A DNA stretch of 64,000 nt from Agrypnia vestita (taxonomy: Eukaryota; Arthropoda; Insecta; Trichoptera; Phryganeidae): the NCBI GenBank assembly GCA_016648135.1, contig JADDOH010016773.1, positions 1-64,000 on the forward strand, given 5' to 3'. Below the pieces are notes generated by a model. The model worked only from the letters and a program-made list of their open reading frames with translations. It was not told the origin of the DNA and ran no database searches. Below, piece after piece: positions 41,161-52,591 of the stretch; the first letter of the stretch is position 1, and each line of letters begins with the position of its first letter. Position numbers and translations under genes: made by a program.

Positions 41161-41559
41161 CCCCCTTGTATGTATGAAATCACCCAATTTAACCTAAATT
41201 TCGTACTTCAAGGGAAGGGTAACCACTTAATGGATTTTATATAGGATATTAGCAACGCTTAAAAAGATTGAAATTTGATACAGGTAATTTCCAGATTTTG
41301 GTAAAGTGACATTTTGTGACACATACACTTTGTGACCGAGTGTACAATTTACCTATATGTTTAGATGACATTATAAGCACGTGGGATGGACTTAAAGTGA
41401 TACATAGATAAATAAAACAAAATAAGAAAACGTGTCTCAAATGACGAAGAGTAGTAAAAAGAATTCCCTTGTACTTAACGCCTTGGGATCTGTAGGAAGA
41501 CGTCACAAAATGAATTTTAATATATAAAAGGTTCATCCTTGCGTGGCTCGATGATTTGG
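41161..41559. other. No gene recognised
   Basis: The 95-residue minus ORF at 41249-41536 has no motif. The spacer leads into LINE-F. Confidence 0.4.
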
Positions 41560-41965
41560 GGGCTACATGAGCTTAAGTACTCCCTTATGGTAGAGAAAGT
41601 ACAAAAAAAGTTTCTAAGATACCTCTACATGAGAGAATACGGGCATTATCCTTGGCTTTAACCAACCGAATTTCTCCAGGGTATGCTTGGATACAATAGT
41701 TAGAAACTATAAAGGATGTGTAACGCATTTTTATCGATTGTCGTGCGGTATGATCGATAATCCTGAAATTATGCGAAGCATTGTTTTGTATATCCTGATA
41801 ATTACCTTGGACAGCGTCAGCATAGATTGTTTCGCATTCCAATATACAGGATCAACTTGCCAATGGTTATGCCTGTTGGAAGCGCTACTGTTATGCTGAA
41901 CAATATTACTTTGGACATTGATACGTTCCATGTCTCTGAGAGGGTTTTCCGAAGCAGGATTGTCC
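41560..41965 (+). pseudogene. LINE-F (Jockey-like) ORF2 C-terminus, copy 1
   Basis: From 41589 it reads VEKVQKKFLRYLYMREYGHY, PWL then a stop, PTEFLQGMLGYNS. A shifted part follows, then PDNYLGQRQHRLFRIPIYRI, NLPMVMPVGSATVMLNNIT and DIDTFHVSERVFRSRIVLHL before the stop. 'VQxKFLRYLY...YPWLYPTEFLxGMLGYxSLxxRR' is a standard Jockey-type tail. Stops and a frameshift inactivate it. A second copy is at the window end. Confidence 0.85.
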
Positions 41966-42318
41966 TACACCTTTGAAATTAATGATTTTATACCTTTACA
42001 TTTAATATTTATTTTGTTGTTTATATATTTCTAACTTATTTATTTTAATGAAACTATTTTAATGAGAAACATGTATGGAAGTTTTTTAATAGGATGGCCC
42101 AGGGCTTGCGACCTGTATGAGCTGACTTAAGTGATCACTCTAACCAATGCAACGTTCACCAATTCCATCATAAGAATATCCACACATCATCATATTTTTG
42201 AAAATTCTACGCAGCTGCGAAATGTATAAATCTATGTATGTAGTTCATGAGAAAATACTATAGATGCCTCTAGCACAGTCTCTTCGAATAAACGAAAGGT
42301 TTTCAGATTTGGAACATA
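41966..42318. repeat. LINE-F 3' sequence and repeat X fragment
   Basis: AT-rich 3' sequence follows the LINE. About 42085-42205 holds a diverged X copy (GACTTAAGTGATCACTCTAA, CACCAATTCCATCAT). Then comes spacer to the mariner's TA target. Confidence 0.55.
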
Positions 42319-43603
42319 TTAGGTCCTTACATATGAAATTGGCGTTTTGCCGTACTGGCAAATTTGATCTCAAATATCTTCTCTTTGGTTAGGAATTCCA
42401 AATCCAAATTTATACAGCTATTTACTCATGTATTTGTGTTTTGAAAATTATAATTCATTTGTTTTTTCCTCAATTGTTTTTTTCTTTGCGTCACTCAGTT
42501 TACAAAATGAAAAACTTGAAATATCGCCTTATTTACGAGTACGAGTTCCACCGTGGCACCAGTGCTGCAGAAACGGCTCGAAGGATTAATGATGTGTATG
42601 GCGACGGTGCCGCAAAAGAAAACACAGTGCGTTTTTGGTTCCAACGTTTTCGTTCTGAAATTTCGACCTGCAGAACAAGCCCCGTGGACGGCCGGAGACC
42701 AAAGTTGATAATGAAGAATTGAAGGCTATTGTGGAAGCGGATCCATCGCAAACCACATCCGAGTTAGCTGCAGGCTGCGGTGTTAGTGATAAAACTGTTT
42801 TAATCCACTTGAAGCAAATTGGTAAGGTGAAAAAGATTGAAAGGTGGGTACCTCACGAATTGAGTGAAGCAAATCAACAAACGCGCGTTGACTGCTGCGT
42901 TGCATTACTCAACCGGCACAATAATTAAGGGATTTTAAATCGAATCATTACCTGTGAGGAAAAGTGGATCCTGTACGATAATCGGAAGCGCTCATCGCAA
43001 TGGCTGAACCCTGCCGAACCAGCCAAACCATGCCCCAAGCGAAAATTGACTCCAAAAAAGTTACTTGTGAGCGTTTGGTGGAATAGTGCTGGTGTCGTTC
43101 ACTACAGCTTTCTTAAATCTGGCCAGACGATTACGGCAGATGTCTATTGTCAGCAACTGCAAAACCATGATGGAAAAGCTAGCTGCTAAACAACCGAGGC
43201 TGGTTAATCGCTCTAGGCCACTGCTGCTTCATGATAACGCTAGACCACACACTGCACAACAGACGGCTACCAAATTAGAGGAGCTTCAATTGGAATGTCT
43301 AAGATATCCACCGTACACTCCGGACCTTGCCCCAACAGATTACCATTTTTTTCGAAATTTGGATAACTTCTTGCAAAGGAAAAAATTCAACTCCGATGGG
43401 GCAGTCCAAACCGCCTTCAAAGATTTTATTGATTCCCGTCCGAATGGTTTTTTTAGTAAAGGGATCGATGAACTACCTATGAGATGGCAAAAGTGCGTAC
43501 ATAGCAATGGTACATACTTTGATTAAATAAATATATTATAATAAAAAAAATCGGCTTTATGTTCCTCCCATACTAAACGCCAATTTCATATGTAAGGACC
43601 TAA
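42319..43603 (+). mobile_element. mariner element, cecropia-like, copy 2 (1285 bp)
   Basis: It is bounded by TA (42317-42318, 43604-43605), with TIRs TTAGGTCCTTACATATGAAA and complement. Same length as copy 1 and very similar throughout, so both derive from one active element fairly recently. The inner TIR (GGCGTTTTGCCG) is better matched to the family's left end than in copy 1. Confidence 0.95.
42507..43526 (+). pseudogene. mariner transposase (DD34D type), multiply broken
   Basis: MKNLKYRLIYEYEFHRG start and WQKC-HSNGTYFD end as in copy 1. Defects: loss of one G near 42657 (frame lost after RFRS), a TAA at 42926-42928 in place of the Glu codon of HNNEG, first catalytic Asp replaced by Glu (CEEKW, 42956-42958), and one extra A near 43157. 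HDNARPH and PDLAPTDYHFF are intact. Confidence 0.92.
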
Positions 43604-43605
43604 TA

Positions 43606-44160
43606 TATAAATAACATTTTCGAATTCATATACTTCATAGACTCCTATAATTTATCATCATTAATTAATTAATCATTCCTCTGGGGACTAGATCCAGTAA
43701 CTGTGCTTTCAGAACATATCTACATATAAAAATATTGTTCTTCTTATCGAGCATTCTTCAATAGATTCTGCCTATAAACACATTGATTTCTACGGTCTGG
43801 AAAAGTTATGCAGGACCAAATCGTTGGCTCAGATTCCCAGACGATAAGGTGAGACGTGGCGGTGGCGAAAAAACAAACAAAATAAAATTTGTATCAATTT
43901 CTGATGTAAAGTTTCATAAACATTGCAAATTTAAGGACGATTTGCAGTTGTTATGCTTTTGAATGTTTGTTATGTTATGCCTTATGGTATAAGTATTACA
44001 AAAAATATTGCTTATGCGTGTTAGGGGTACAGATTTTTATATATATATTATCAAGAAAATAGATGCTGTGCAGGATTGACTTTTTTATGATGGAGTGTCC
44101 GTAAGAATATCAGCATCAATGTTAGGCTTATCAAAATGCATATTGTATACAGGTTTTATT
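43606..44160. other. No gene seen
   Basis: Spacer, AT-rich from 43860, with a TATATATATATTATC stretch near 44040. No repeat partner was noticed. Confidence 0.45.
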
Positions 44161-44164
44161 TATA

Positions 44165-44430
44165 TATATCTGTCCATCCTCAGCGTTATAACCCTTGGTG
44201 GAACCTAGCTGCCTCCAATAAATTCCTCCATGCTGCTCTGTCGCTAGCTGCCATTTTCCAGTTTTGCTGCCCCAGGACCCGCCAGTCCGCAACGACGCCA
44301 TCTAACCACCGCAGTTTTGGTCTTCCGACACTTCTACCCATTGGGTCATTAAACAACATCCTTTTTAGGGCTGCAGATCACCCATACGGTGTAGATGTCC
44401 CAGCCAGCGCAGTCTATTAATCAAAGAACT
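44165..44430 (-). pseudogene. LINE-G ORF2 C-terminus remnant
   Basis: The minus strand reads NRLRWLGHLHRMGDLQP, then in a shifted frame SVGRPKLRWLDGVVADWRVL, NWKMAASDRAAWRNLLEA and ARFHQGL before the stop. 'GRPxLRWLDGVxxDxxxL...AxDRxxWRxxLxxAxxHQGL' is a frequent arthropod LINE tail. It has stops and frame breaks and no microsatellite tail. Confidence 0.8.
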
Positions 44431-44469
44431 TGACTACGCTGGCGTTCCTGGTAAAGATCATAGAGCTCA

Positions 44470-44620
44470 AAAATGTTCTCAGATTTTCATGGCCGTTCAG
44501 AATCTTCTGTATACCTATAGTTTTCTGGGATGGCCTGATGTGCCCTGATGGACCCTGCAATGTCACATACACACGGCAGAATATCTCGGAAAATTATACA
44601 CAGAAAAAATCATAGAGCTC
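44470..44620 (+). ncRNA. Hammerhead-like repeat H1, copy 5 (core deleted)
   Basis: It keeps GCCCTGATGGACCCTGCAATG and the downstream ACACGGCAGAATATCTCGGA shared with the family, but the GGGATCCGAAAC part is missing. It shows decay of the family rather than a working motif. Confidence 0.35.
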
Positions 44621-45069
44621 GGTGTTGTATCTTTTACGCCATGACCGTCATTAAAGGTTCATATATTTGGTGTAAGATTTTTCTTTATATATAGGTTTAC
44701 TTATTTATATATAGGTTAATTTATATATAGGTTTACTATCTACGATATATTCTTATGACGGGAGAAAAATCCACAGTATCAGGATGCCGATTTATTCTAA
44801 AGATCTCGGGTTTTTTTATGCAGTGTTCAACATGCAAATTTATGTCAGATAAAGAAACTGAATCAATATCTCCAAAGAATGTATTGAGCATTACTGCGAG
44901 ATCAGATATTTTCCGTCAGGACTACAGTTTATGCATTTAAAAAAAAGGCAAGACGATCCTCGTAGCTCTGAAGGTTTCCGTGTTGACCACCTAGGATCAC
45001 GTAGGACAAAAAAAAAAAAAAAAATAGGACTACCTATGACACAATACGACCACCTTGAACAAAATAGCT
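44621..45069. other. No gene recognised
   Basis: Contains TTTATATATAGGTTTAC/TTAATTTATATATAGG direct repeats near 44690-44730 and an A-run of 18 at 45008-45025. ORFs at 44755 and 44891-45145 are without motif. Confidence 0.45.
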
Positions 45070-45656
45070 CAAGCAAAAGGGGAAAAGTATCAGTGGTTCC
45101 AATGGCCAGAACCGGGTTGAAGCTTTGGGAGACAAATGAAAACACTGCAAATTAATTTTTGATTAATTAAATATTAAATTGATAAAGCCACGTAACACGG
45201 ATTAAACTTTCTTTAAATAATACTATTTCGCAATATATCACTCGTATATGAACACTTTATTATCGCTGGGAACACTTTATTTATCACTTGCTACAATATT
45301 CCGTTCAAACTATCGCATATTATTTAAATCGCCAATCTGTCGATATGTATCGCTTCACAATTTAACGACTGGGCTCACCTGGCCATTGTCTCGCGACTTA
45401 CTACGCACTGAACGATCTGTCAAAACCAACTTTCTCGCGCCGCGGCGTAGTCCTGCTATTTATACCTAAATCGCGATGGTTTCGAAATTCCTAGATTGTT
45501 CTATTCTTTTCTAGTGTTTAGATTAGGTTAGGTTAGGTTCCAGGCGTTTCACAAATATTGGAGATTGCTACAGGCCGTTATCCCTTCGATAGTGTTGTAA
45601 CATATTACAAGTGACTCGGACAGCGCGCTATTCCTTCTGCTTTCCGTTAGGTTACA
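45070..45656 (-). mobile_element. LTR family, copy 6
   Basis: The minus strand begins TGTAACC at 45656, contains TAGAACAATCTAGGAATTTCGAAA (a decayed heat-shock-element array in 5-bp steps) 14 bp upstream of TATAAATAGCAGG, then CCGCGGCGCGAG, then ATACGAGTGATATATTGCGA and ATTTGCAGTGTTTTC. The internal order matches the other LTR copies. It carries a small TTAGG array (45533-45549). The 3' boundary is approximate. Confidence 0.7.
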
Positions 45657-45716
45657 ATATAATAGTTCAGGCGATGTTGACAATGTACCTACGCTTCACG
45701 CAAAAGTGACAATGTA

Positions 45717-46210
45717 ACTAACTAACTAAACTAACTAACCACCACGCTGTTTCCCCGCAGGGGTAGGCAGAGAGGATTGAACGCCACACTCTTCTATCCT
45801 GGCACACCACTTTTGCTTCGGCCACATTCATAAATCTTCTCATACACGTTCTACGGTTGTTGCGGCTTTTAACAGGACCATCCTCAAATACTTGTAGTAC
45901 CTGATCGCGCCAGGTCTTTCGCGGACGCCCTCTATTCCTGTTGCCTTCAACACTCAACCATCCTTTCCTCGTTCATACGTTCCACATGACCAAACCATCT
46001 CAGCACTCCTTTATTTATTCTATCTACCACACTACAGCCAGCATTGCATTCACTTCTAATTTGTTCATTCCTCACTCTATCGACCAAAGATGATTTTCAA
46101 CGCAAGCGTCTTAGTGACCGCATTTCTACCGCATTCAGTCTACTTTCATTCCTCTTTTGCCAATTCCAGGCCTCACTTCCATACATAAGGGTTGGCCTAG
46201 AACAGGCAAT
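45717..46210 (-). pseudogene. LINE-C ORF2 remnant, copy 6
   Basis: The minus strand keeps SVEGNRNRGRPRKTWRDQVL, VFEDGPVKSRNNRRTCMRRF and VCQDRRVWRSILSAYPCGET, then the CTAA-type tail (45718-45740). Upstream in other frames are HVERMNEERMV- and RSLRRL-like parts and a QKRNES block near 46150. Frameshifted. Confidence 0.85.
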
Positions 46211-46732
46211 GACGTTCAGGCAAAGTTGGCCGTGCAGATAGTTCACGCAAATGAGAGTACGCAGTTCAGGCGATGTGACAAACCGGCAACGAAGGCTCTA
46301 CGACAAGTTAACGGTCGAAAATTAATCGTCCAGCTCTGGGCACATTTTTTATCCGTAGGCTCTCATCGTCTGGCAGTTGGATGGATGTTTTAATCTGTCT
46401 GTCAGTGTGTATCAAATAAATGAACGAGCGAGCACCTACTCACGAGCGCGGCCCACGAAATGGAGGCTGCATGGGTGGAAGAAGGTACCTAATTTATAAT
46501 TAGAAATGCGATAAGTACCCGAGATAAGCCCGAAATAACAGAGGTTCGATAAATTAATTTGTTTATAGTAAGTTCAAAAGCGTGATATTTTTTCTTCAGA
46601 AGCGAAATTCCGATGGCGGGTATTTGTGTCGGCTTGATTGGTTTTATTTTTATTTTAATCATTTTTGAATCGGCGCAGAAAAATTCAGTTGCGTCTCAAA
46701 TTCAATTCTTTCCGTGGAATTTTGGTGCCGTT
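46211..46732. other. No gene recognised
   Basis: 46210-46480 has balanced base composition with short ORFs (78 residues at 46157) but no motif. Spacer follows. Confidence 0.4.
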
Positions 46733-47115
46733 CATCATCATTCTTGGCACTACAACCCTTGGTGGGTCTTGGCCTCCTCGATAATTTTCCTCCACTCATC
46801 TCGGTCTAGTGCCAGCTCTCTCACGTTTCGAAGCTCTAAGGCAGAGATATCTTTGAGGACGTTGTCACTCCATCTTAGTTTTGGCCTTCCTAAGCTCCTT
46901 CGCCCTATTGGCCTTGAGTTCAGCAGGGACTTTGGTGCTTGATGCTCGGACATTCTCTCCACATGACCCAGCCACCGAAGTCTTCCCAGTTTTATAAATT
47001 TTGTGACGTTTGGCTCCTTAAATAGAGTATAGAGCTCATTGTTGTAACGTCTGCGCCAAAGTCCATTTTCTAGAACCGGTCCGAAGATACGCCTCAAAAT
47101 TTTCCTTTCAAAAAT
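46733..47115 (-). pseudogene. LINE-E ORF2 C-terminus, copy 2
   Basis: The minus strand reads RRIFGPVLENGLWRRRYNNE, YTLFKEPNVTKFIKLGRLRW, LGHVERMSEHQAPKSLLNSR, GRRSLGRPKLRWSDNVLKD, then RELALDRDEWRKIIEEAK. It is better preserved over this stretch than the copy at 25.6 kb, with a continuous 115-residue frame. It is truncated upstream and ends in a short ATGATGA tail. Confidence 0.88.
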
Positions 47116-47299
47116 TTACTATTGTATATGCACGGTATAAGCAAAAGTTGATCAAAAGTACTGAAAAAACTCTTTCTTCTTTAATAGACAACAGTCTCTT
47201 TCGGGCACGCCTCTTACATGGGACGCTGTGCCCCAGCTGTCTCTTAAATATTTAGATGCCTATAGTGAGATGGAAGCGGAATGACATAGGAGAAATTCT
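47116..47299. other. No gene seen
   Basis: Short AT-rich spacer. Confidence 0.4.
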
Positions 47300-47905
47300 T
47301 ACTTACTTGTTCTTTAATTTCACTAGAATTGTAATTAGGTAGGCAGATTTCGGTTTTGCAATTTCCAAGTGATCCGAAGGTTTCTTGCTTACCCGCTTAT
47401 TAATTTTACTAGAATTATTATTAGGTATGTGGAACGTATTAAAGAAGAAAGGATGGTTAAGAAAATATTTGTGGCGACTGTTGAAGGCAAGAGGAATAGA
47501 GGGCGTCCGCGAAAGACATGGCACGATCAGATACTACAAGTATTTGATGATGGCCCTGTTAAAAGTCTCAACAACCCTAGAACTTGTATGAGAAGATGTG
47601 TGAATGTAGCCGAAGCAAAAGTGGTGTGCCAAGATAGAAGAATATGGCGTTCTATCCTCTCTGCCTACGGGAAACGGCCCTGCGGGAAAATGGTGTGATG
47701 GATAGTTAGTTAGTTAGTTAGTAATAAGGTAGGCAGATTTCGGTATTGCAATTTCCAAGTGATTCGAAGGTTTCTTGCTTATCCGCTCATTCATTTCACT
47801 AGAATTGTAATTACATGGATAATTGCCGATGTAACTTCTAGGTTATCCAAAGGTTTCTTGTTTGCCCGCTCATTCATTTTACTAGAATCGTTATATTAGG
47901 TAAAT
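47300..47905 (+). repeat. Tandem unit of about 85-90 bp, interrupted by LINE-C
   Basis: The block GGTAGGCAGATTTCGGT...AAGGTTTCTTGCTTACCCGC...TTCATTTTACTAGAATTGTAATTA occurs before (47335-47425) and after (47727-47815) the LINE, and again diverged at 47820-47900. The LINE inserted into an existing tandem array. Confidence 0.6.
47426..47726 (+). pseudogene. LINE-C ORF2 remnant, copy 7
   Basis: A plus-strand frame reads RYVERIKEERMVKKIFVATV, GKRNRGRPRKTWHDQILQVF, CMRRCVNVAEAKVVCQDRRI and WRSILSAYGKRP, ending in a GTTA repeat (47703-47722). Strongly 5'-truncated, otherwise one of the cleaner copies. Confidence 0.85.
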
Positions 47906-47934
47906 TTAGATATGTGTATTTGGTAGTGGTTAAG

Positions 47935-48055
47935 ATGTTCGCCAATAGTGGCTCACAGATGAAGGCCCGTTACAGAAAACCAGCAAGTTAGTCCTATTTT
48001 CGTAGCACGAACTACCTATGTTACTAGTGCGAGTATTTCTATTTAAAAAAATACT
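47935..48055 (+). repeat. tRNA-derived SINE S1, copy 3 (diverged)
   Basis: The head is decayed (GTGGTTAAGATGTTCGCC) and the B box nearly lost. The body GTTAGTCCTATTTTCGTAGC and the end GAGTATTTCTATTTAAAAA match the family. Confidence 0.6.
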
Positions 48056-49944
48056 TCCGGAATATTTCAATGCGCTTTCTTCAATCACGTTCAGGAGAGC
48101 TTGAAAATTCTTCCTTAAAAATATTATATATCTCTACATACCTACTTACATATAATGTAAATTGATACCTACAGATTTTAATAATAATCAATGGTGCCCA
48201 CCTCTTTTCCAGGAACGTTTTATGAGCAAAAGCTCCCATATCGGTCCCATTCACTGTCCGACACAGCGTTTAATGCAATTTTAATTAATAATAATACAGA
48301 ATTTTTTTAATAATAATACAGAAAAACTAAGTAGGTAGGTTACAGTACAAAGATAATAAAATATACCTACATATCATAAAACATAGTAAAGTACGAGAAA
48401 CAAAAATAACATTAAATTTAAAAAAATAATTTAAAAAAATTAGAACAATTATATAAAAAATAAAAAAACAATGAAACAGTAAATAAAATTTTATGAACAG
48501 AATAACATGTGCAGTTTTTATCTGAAATGAATCAAAAATTTCTGAAATATTGGTAGGTATCTGGTAGACCAATATTTAAATTTTTGATTTTTAATTTGTT
48601 AGTAGGTATAGGTACCTACATTATATCCTGACAAAGGGTTATGGGCTCTGAAACATATTTTTTTAATATACCTACCTATAGGTACGTAAGTGGTGAAAAC
48701 AAAGTGTACATTTTTATTAATTATATTAATTTTGTTCTTCTGAAAATGATATCTTTCTATGAAAATAATAATACCGTCACGAAATAATAAAACAAGAAGT
48801 ACAACACATAGACGAGTAGGTACTTATCAATATTCTGGATGTTTAAGAATAAATTGAAAACACCTAGAAATCGGTAGAACACACGGAAATATACCAAAGG
48901 ATTTGAGAGAAAGCGTTATCTGTAAATTGCGAGGCAGCGGACGCGCTCGGTTAGCCTTATTTTTGACAGCTGACGAAATCACAGAAACGTCTAATAAATA
49001 AGCGATACCTAAATGAAACGTCGCGAGTAAGAGTAGGTACCTACATTTTTGTGGAATATTCTGGTGCAAAGAACAACGGTTATTGCGAATTATGGAATAG
49101 TGTTCCAGCTAATGTTTGTGTTCTGTAACTTGTAATAAATACGAGTTTATTCGAACCTATTAGGTATTATTTGATTTGAAGTGTTTCATTGGAACCCGCG
49201 ATAATGTGTTATAAAAAATGGAGTAGGTATGCCCATTCCTTTCATACAAAGACCAAATGTATTAAAATGAGTACCAAACTTGAAGACAGATTTCATCAAA
49301 AATATGTTGACGTTTGAAACATAAAAAAAATAAAGAAGAATATAGCGGAAATAATCTTTTACTAAGTGTTTTTTCTCTGTCCTGTAAAATGTTGTTTTTG
49401 CATATACTCTTTTTATAGGACTACTTGTGAGTGTTTAGTGTCTCCATCCGGAGTAAATTAAGTGTTTCAAGAATTGAAATACACCTCAGGAAGCGCGTAA
49501 CCCGGGGTAATAATGTGACAGGTCTTCCCGCTAGACTCCTGTTCCAGCCTAGAAGAATGCGCTCCTGTTGCAGTGCGGGGGCATCGAGCTGGATAAGTAA
49601 ATGCACGGAGCTATTACCTGCGAGCTTTTTACAGAGAAAAAATAAGAACTCCCCGCAACAGAAAAGAATTAAGACAAAAAATACACAGACTTAACAAGTT
49701 AATTGGCTCAGCGAGTTGAATCTGTCGGGACTCGCACGCTTAACACGATGTTACTGACTAATTTTTTATTTCTTAAAAAATACTGATAGTGTTAAGATAT
49801 GCATATCGCGTGTTGCTCGTCCATCGTTGCCGCGTGTTTCGGTCATCGGAAATGACAAAATCTAGTCATTAAAAATAAATGCATTTATTTTCACATAGGT
49901 AATTACGAAATACCAATTGAATACTGGAAATGAAAAATGCACTA
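48056..49944. other. No gene seen; TAGGTA-rich AT DNA
   Basis: Frequent GTAGGTA/TACCTAC motifs, as in moth intergenic DNA. At 48628-48710 there is a hammerhead-like W repeat (CTGACAA...GCTCTGAAACAT, then GTGGTGAAAACAAAG) with a decayed core. ORFs at 48327, 48827 and 49421-49694 have no motif. About 49440-49680 is GC-richer, without family signature. Confidence 0.5.
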
Positions 49945-50465
49945 AGGCCCGATTCTATCAAGTGGGATTAAAGCTGGAGTTAATTTAAAGCATAGATTTT
50001 TTCGGAAACTAGTTGTTTGATTGGTGGAGAACGCAAAAATCTATGCTTTAAATTTTTTTTATTTATTTATTTAAAAATCCTTGTTTACAAATAAGATACT
50101 TAATACTAATTTAACAATAAAACATAAGATAAAACATAAGATAATTACACATTTTTTTGTTTTGTTTAATTTGTGGATTATGCCACTCTACTAGGCTACG
50201 CCTGTCCCAGAGTGGCGTTATAGCACACAATTATAATATTTTTTCGAGTTCGTCAGTAGTATTTATTTTCATAAGGTAGTTATTATGTATCTACAGAGTA
50301 TCAAGTGGAATGTTAGTGAAAGTTGAGTTAGTCATAAGTCCAAGTGTAAATATGTGTAGAATAATTGTTTAATGTAAAAAGGGTTAAAGTTTTGTTTAAG
50401 ATTATTTTTTTATTTTCCTTAATTAATGAACTGTTACTTTAATCCAACTTGATACAATCGGGCCT
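49945..50465. mobile_element. MITE D, copy 1, with internal insertion
   Basis: The termini AGGCCCGATTCTATCAAGTG and complement (ACTTGATACAATCGGGCCT) are inverted repeats, with subterminal AAAGCATAGATTTTTTC / AAAAATCTATGCTTTAAA folding as in the copy at 58.6 kb. A segment from about 50049 to 50300 (T-rich start, then CTAGGCTACGCCTGTCCCAG) has no counterpart there and appears inserted. Confidence 0.7.
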
Positions 50466-50724
50466 AGGTGCCTAAAATATGTTTTTTTAAGATATGTAGA
50501 TATATTACTACCTACTATATGCCTTCGCTTCGCCAATACATTAAACACTACTAAAGTCCTGTTCCTTGTTGTATGGAAATGCAAGTCGATAAAGATACAT
50601 GAGTAAATAAAGCACTAAACGACATGAGTATTTAGTATTAAAATGACTAGCTCACGTGAGGGACCGGCGTGTAGTAGTGTTGAAAATATTGATGAGATGG
50701 TGTGTAAAATAACACATAATTAAT
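50466..50724. other. No gene seen
   Basis: AT-rich spacer, nothing recognisable. Confidence 0.45.
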
Positions 50725-50885
50725 ATACATGTATAAAAAGAAACCCGTGTTTCCCTACCCGCCAAGCTTTCTCCACAACCAGCTACAACCACTCACCGGT
50801 GGTTATGGTGGTGGATAGCCTTTGATGTCACATCGAAAATATGCGAGTTTGGTGGGGGTGGCTGTGCGTGTTATTTTTTATTTTT
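50725..50885 (+). repeat. Helitron-like family, 5' part, second copy
   Basis: It is close to 20400-20535: AAGAAACCCGTGTTTCCCTA, TTTCTCCACAACCAGC, then GTCACATCGAAAATATGCGA and TTGGTGGGGGTGGCTGTGC. It stops where the heat-shock-element half of the other copy begins, so that half is either an addition there or lost here. Confidence 0.6.
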
Positions 50886-51305
50886 TAACAAGCAGACAGT
50901 CAATAGTTCATTATTATATCTAATAGGTAGTCCTAGAGTTACATTGGCGTACAAAGTATAAATATTTTATGAGCAATTTGGAAATGATATAATTACACAA
51001 TACACTTTTTACGATAAAATAAAAAAAAATAATGCGTTACTGATAAAATAAATTGTAAACAATGTTTACAATAAAAACTGTCGCAAATCAATAAATATAA
51101 TTCAGTAATATTTGTATCACTGTGTGCGCTTAAAAATTTATTTTGCCATTTAAAGGTAAATTTGTGCGCTGTGGAAGAACTTTACAAAAACATTACCGTA
51201 CCACTGTAAAGGTATTTATTTAAGTTTTGTACAAACTAAGTATAAATAAGATGTTAAGAGTCTTGTGACTATATCGTCTTATAATAAAGATTTCTTTGGC
51301 TGACC
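50886..51305. other. No gene seen; AT-rich
   Basis: AT-rich spacer between the Helitron-like fragment and the next LINE remnant. Confidence 0.45.
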
Positions 51306-51600
51306 ACATTACTGATGATGAGTTACCAAGACGACAAGAGAACTAATAATATCCATCACACGAAAAAAGCCGCATTCTTCGGACACATTCTCCGCAATAA
51401 GAAATAAATATGATGACTTCGACTCAGCATGCAGGGAGTATAGAAGGCAGCAGAGGCGTAGGTAGGAATATATATAGAGTGGTTCAATATCCGAAATGAA
51501 TATTCTAGGCAAATCAGAACTTGGACGCCAAGTTTGATAGAAGACGGCACCATGCAGAAAAATAAAGAACAGAGTTATCTTCACACCTACGAGGACCGTC
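51306..51600 (+). pseudogene. LINE remnant (ORF2 C-terminal type, very decayed)
   Basis: The plus strand reads HHTKKAAFFGHILRNKK and later WFNIRNEYSRQIRTWTPSLI with stops between. This corresponds to the 'KKxxFFGHILRxxKYELLxLIMQGKIxGxRxxGRRxxSWLxNxR' tail of common arthropod LINEs. Frame breaks throughout. Confidence 0.6.
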
Positions 51601-51654
51601 TAGCCTTTTGCAAAATGCACAAACTGGACCCGACATAAAATATCCGAAATTGTA

Positions 51655-52098
51655 CCTACTCACAAGAAAATAAAATAAATCGCGTCCACAAAACTAATTT
51701 CGGTGATCGCGCTTTCGCGGTGGCTGGACCAAAGTTATGGAACAAACTACCTAATAAACTGAGACAAACAGACAGCTTACCACAGTTCAAAAAACAACTT
51801 AAGACGCATTTATTTAGACAATCTGAGTACAACAATACTAGCTAATATTTTTCATTCCTACTGTGCACTCCGCGAAAACACCTAATTCATTCAGGGACTC
51901 CCAACTATTACAGTATTAAACTTTAATTCCATTTCTTGCATGCCACCTAGTGAATAATTAATAGTAAATAAGTTTTTTTCTTTTTAGAAGTAAGTTGTTT
52001 TGTAAGATAATATTTTTTCTGTGTAAAGCGCCCTTGAGGTGAGTATTCGCGAAAACGGCGCTATATAAATTATCCAATTATTATTATTATTATTATAC
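51655..52098 (+). pseudogene. LINE-D (L2-like) 3' end with (ATT)n tail
   Basis: The end of ORF2 reads RVHKTNFGDRAFAVAGPKLW, NKLPNKLRQTDSLPQFKKQL, KTHLFRQ and then a stop, a well-conserved L2/CR1 C-terminus. The 3' UTR ends GAAAACGGCGCTATATAAAT and then ATTATTATT, the usual L2 tail. It has few defects in the short part retained. Confidence 0.88.
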
Positions 52099-52133
52099 TC
52101 AGTGGAGCTTTTGATTCTGTTTCTTCATCTGAC

Positions 52134-52555
52134 ACTAGATTACCGGCGCGGCTTCGCACGCGTAGATTTTTAGTAACTTTTAGTCATATTTTATCAATTT
52201 GTGTGTAAACCTTTACATACAGACATATGTCGTCGTGGACTTTTTTATAGAACTTTTTGAGTTCTACAACTTTTCCATAGAAAGTATTCAAATATCTCAT
52301 ACCGTTAGGCAGCGTTCATAAAAAACGCGTCGCTCGACTATTTTTTCGTCGACTTTAGTTGTAAAATAGGTCACCACGAAAAGCCCTTATATTTTAACGA
52401 TATATAATAATATAGCCATGTCCACCCTGAAAGTTCATTCTAAATATTGGCAGAAGAATTTTTGAAATCGGATGAGTAGTTTCTGAGATTACATTCAAAC
52501 TTAAGAACTTTACCTCTACCTACCTACTTAGTACTTACCCACGTATAAGAAAACC
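52134..52555 (-). mobile_element. Helitron-like non-autonomous element
   Basis: On the minus strand it ends GTGCGAAGCCGCGCCGGTAAT then CTAG (52134-52137) followed by T, the Helitron 3' layout and similar to the end at 20884. The interior includes TGAAATCGGATGAGTAGTTT, familiar from moth Helitron derivatives. The 5' end is not found, so the right limit is approximate. Confidence 0.55.
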
Positions 52556-52591
52556 AGAGTTCTGTAGAATAAGTCAACATCCTCATAACTA

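Noticed and set aside
45533..45549. Telomere or subtelomere
   Set aside because: Only about three TTAGG units, inside an LTR; far too short for a telomeric array.
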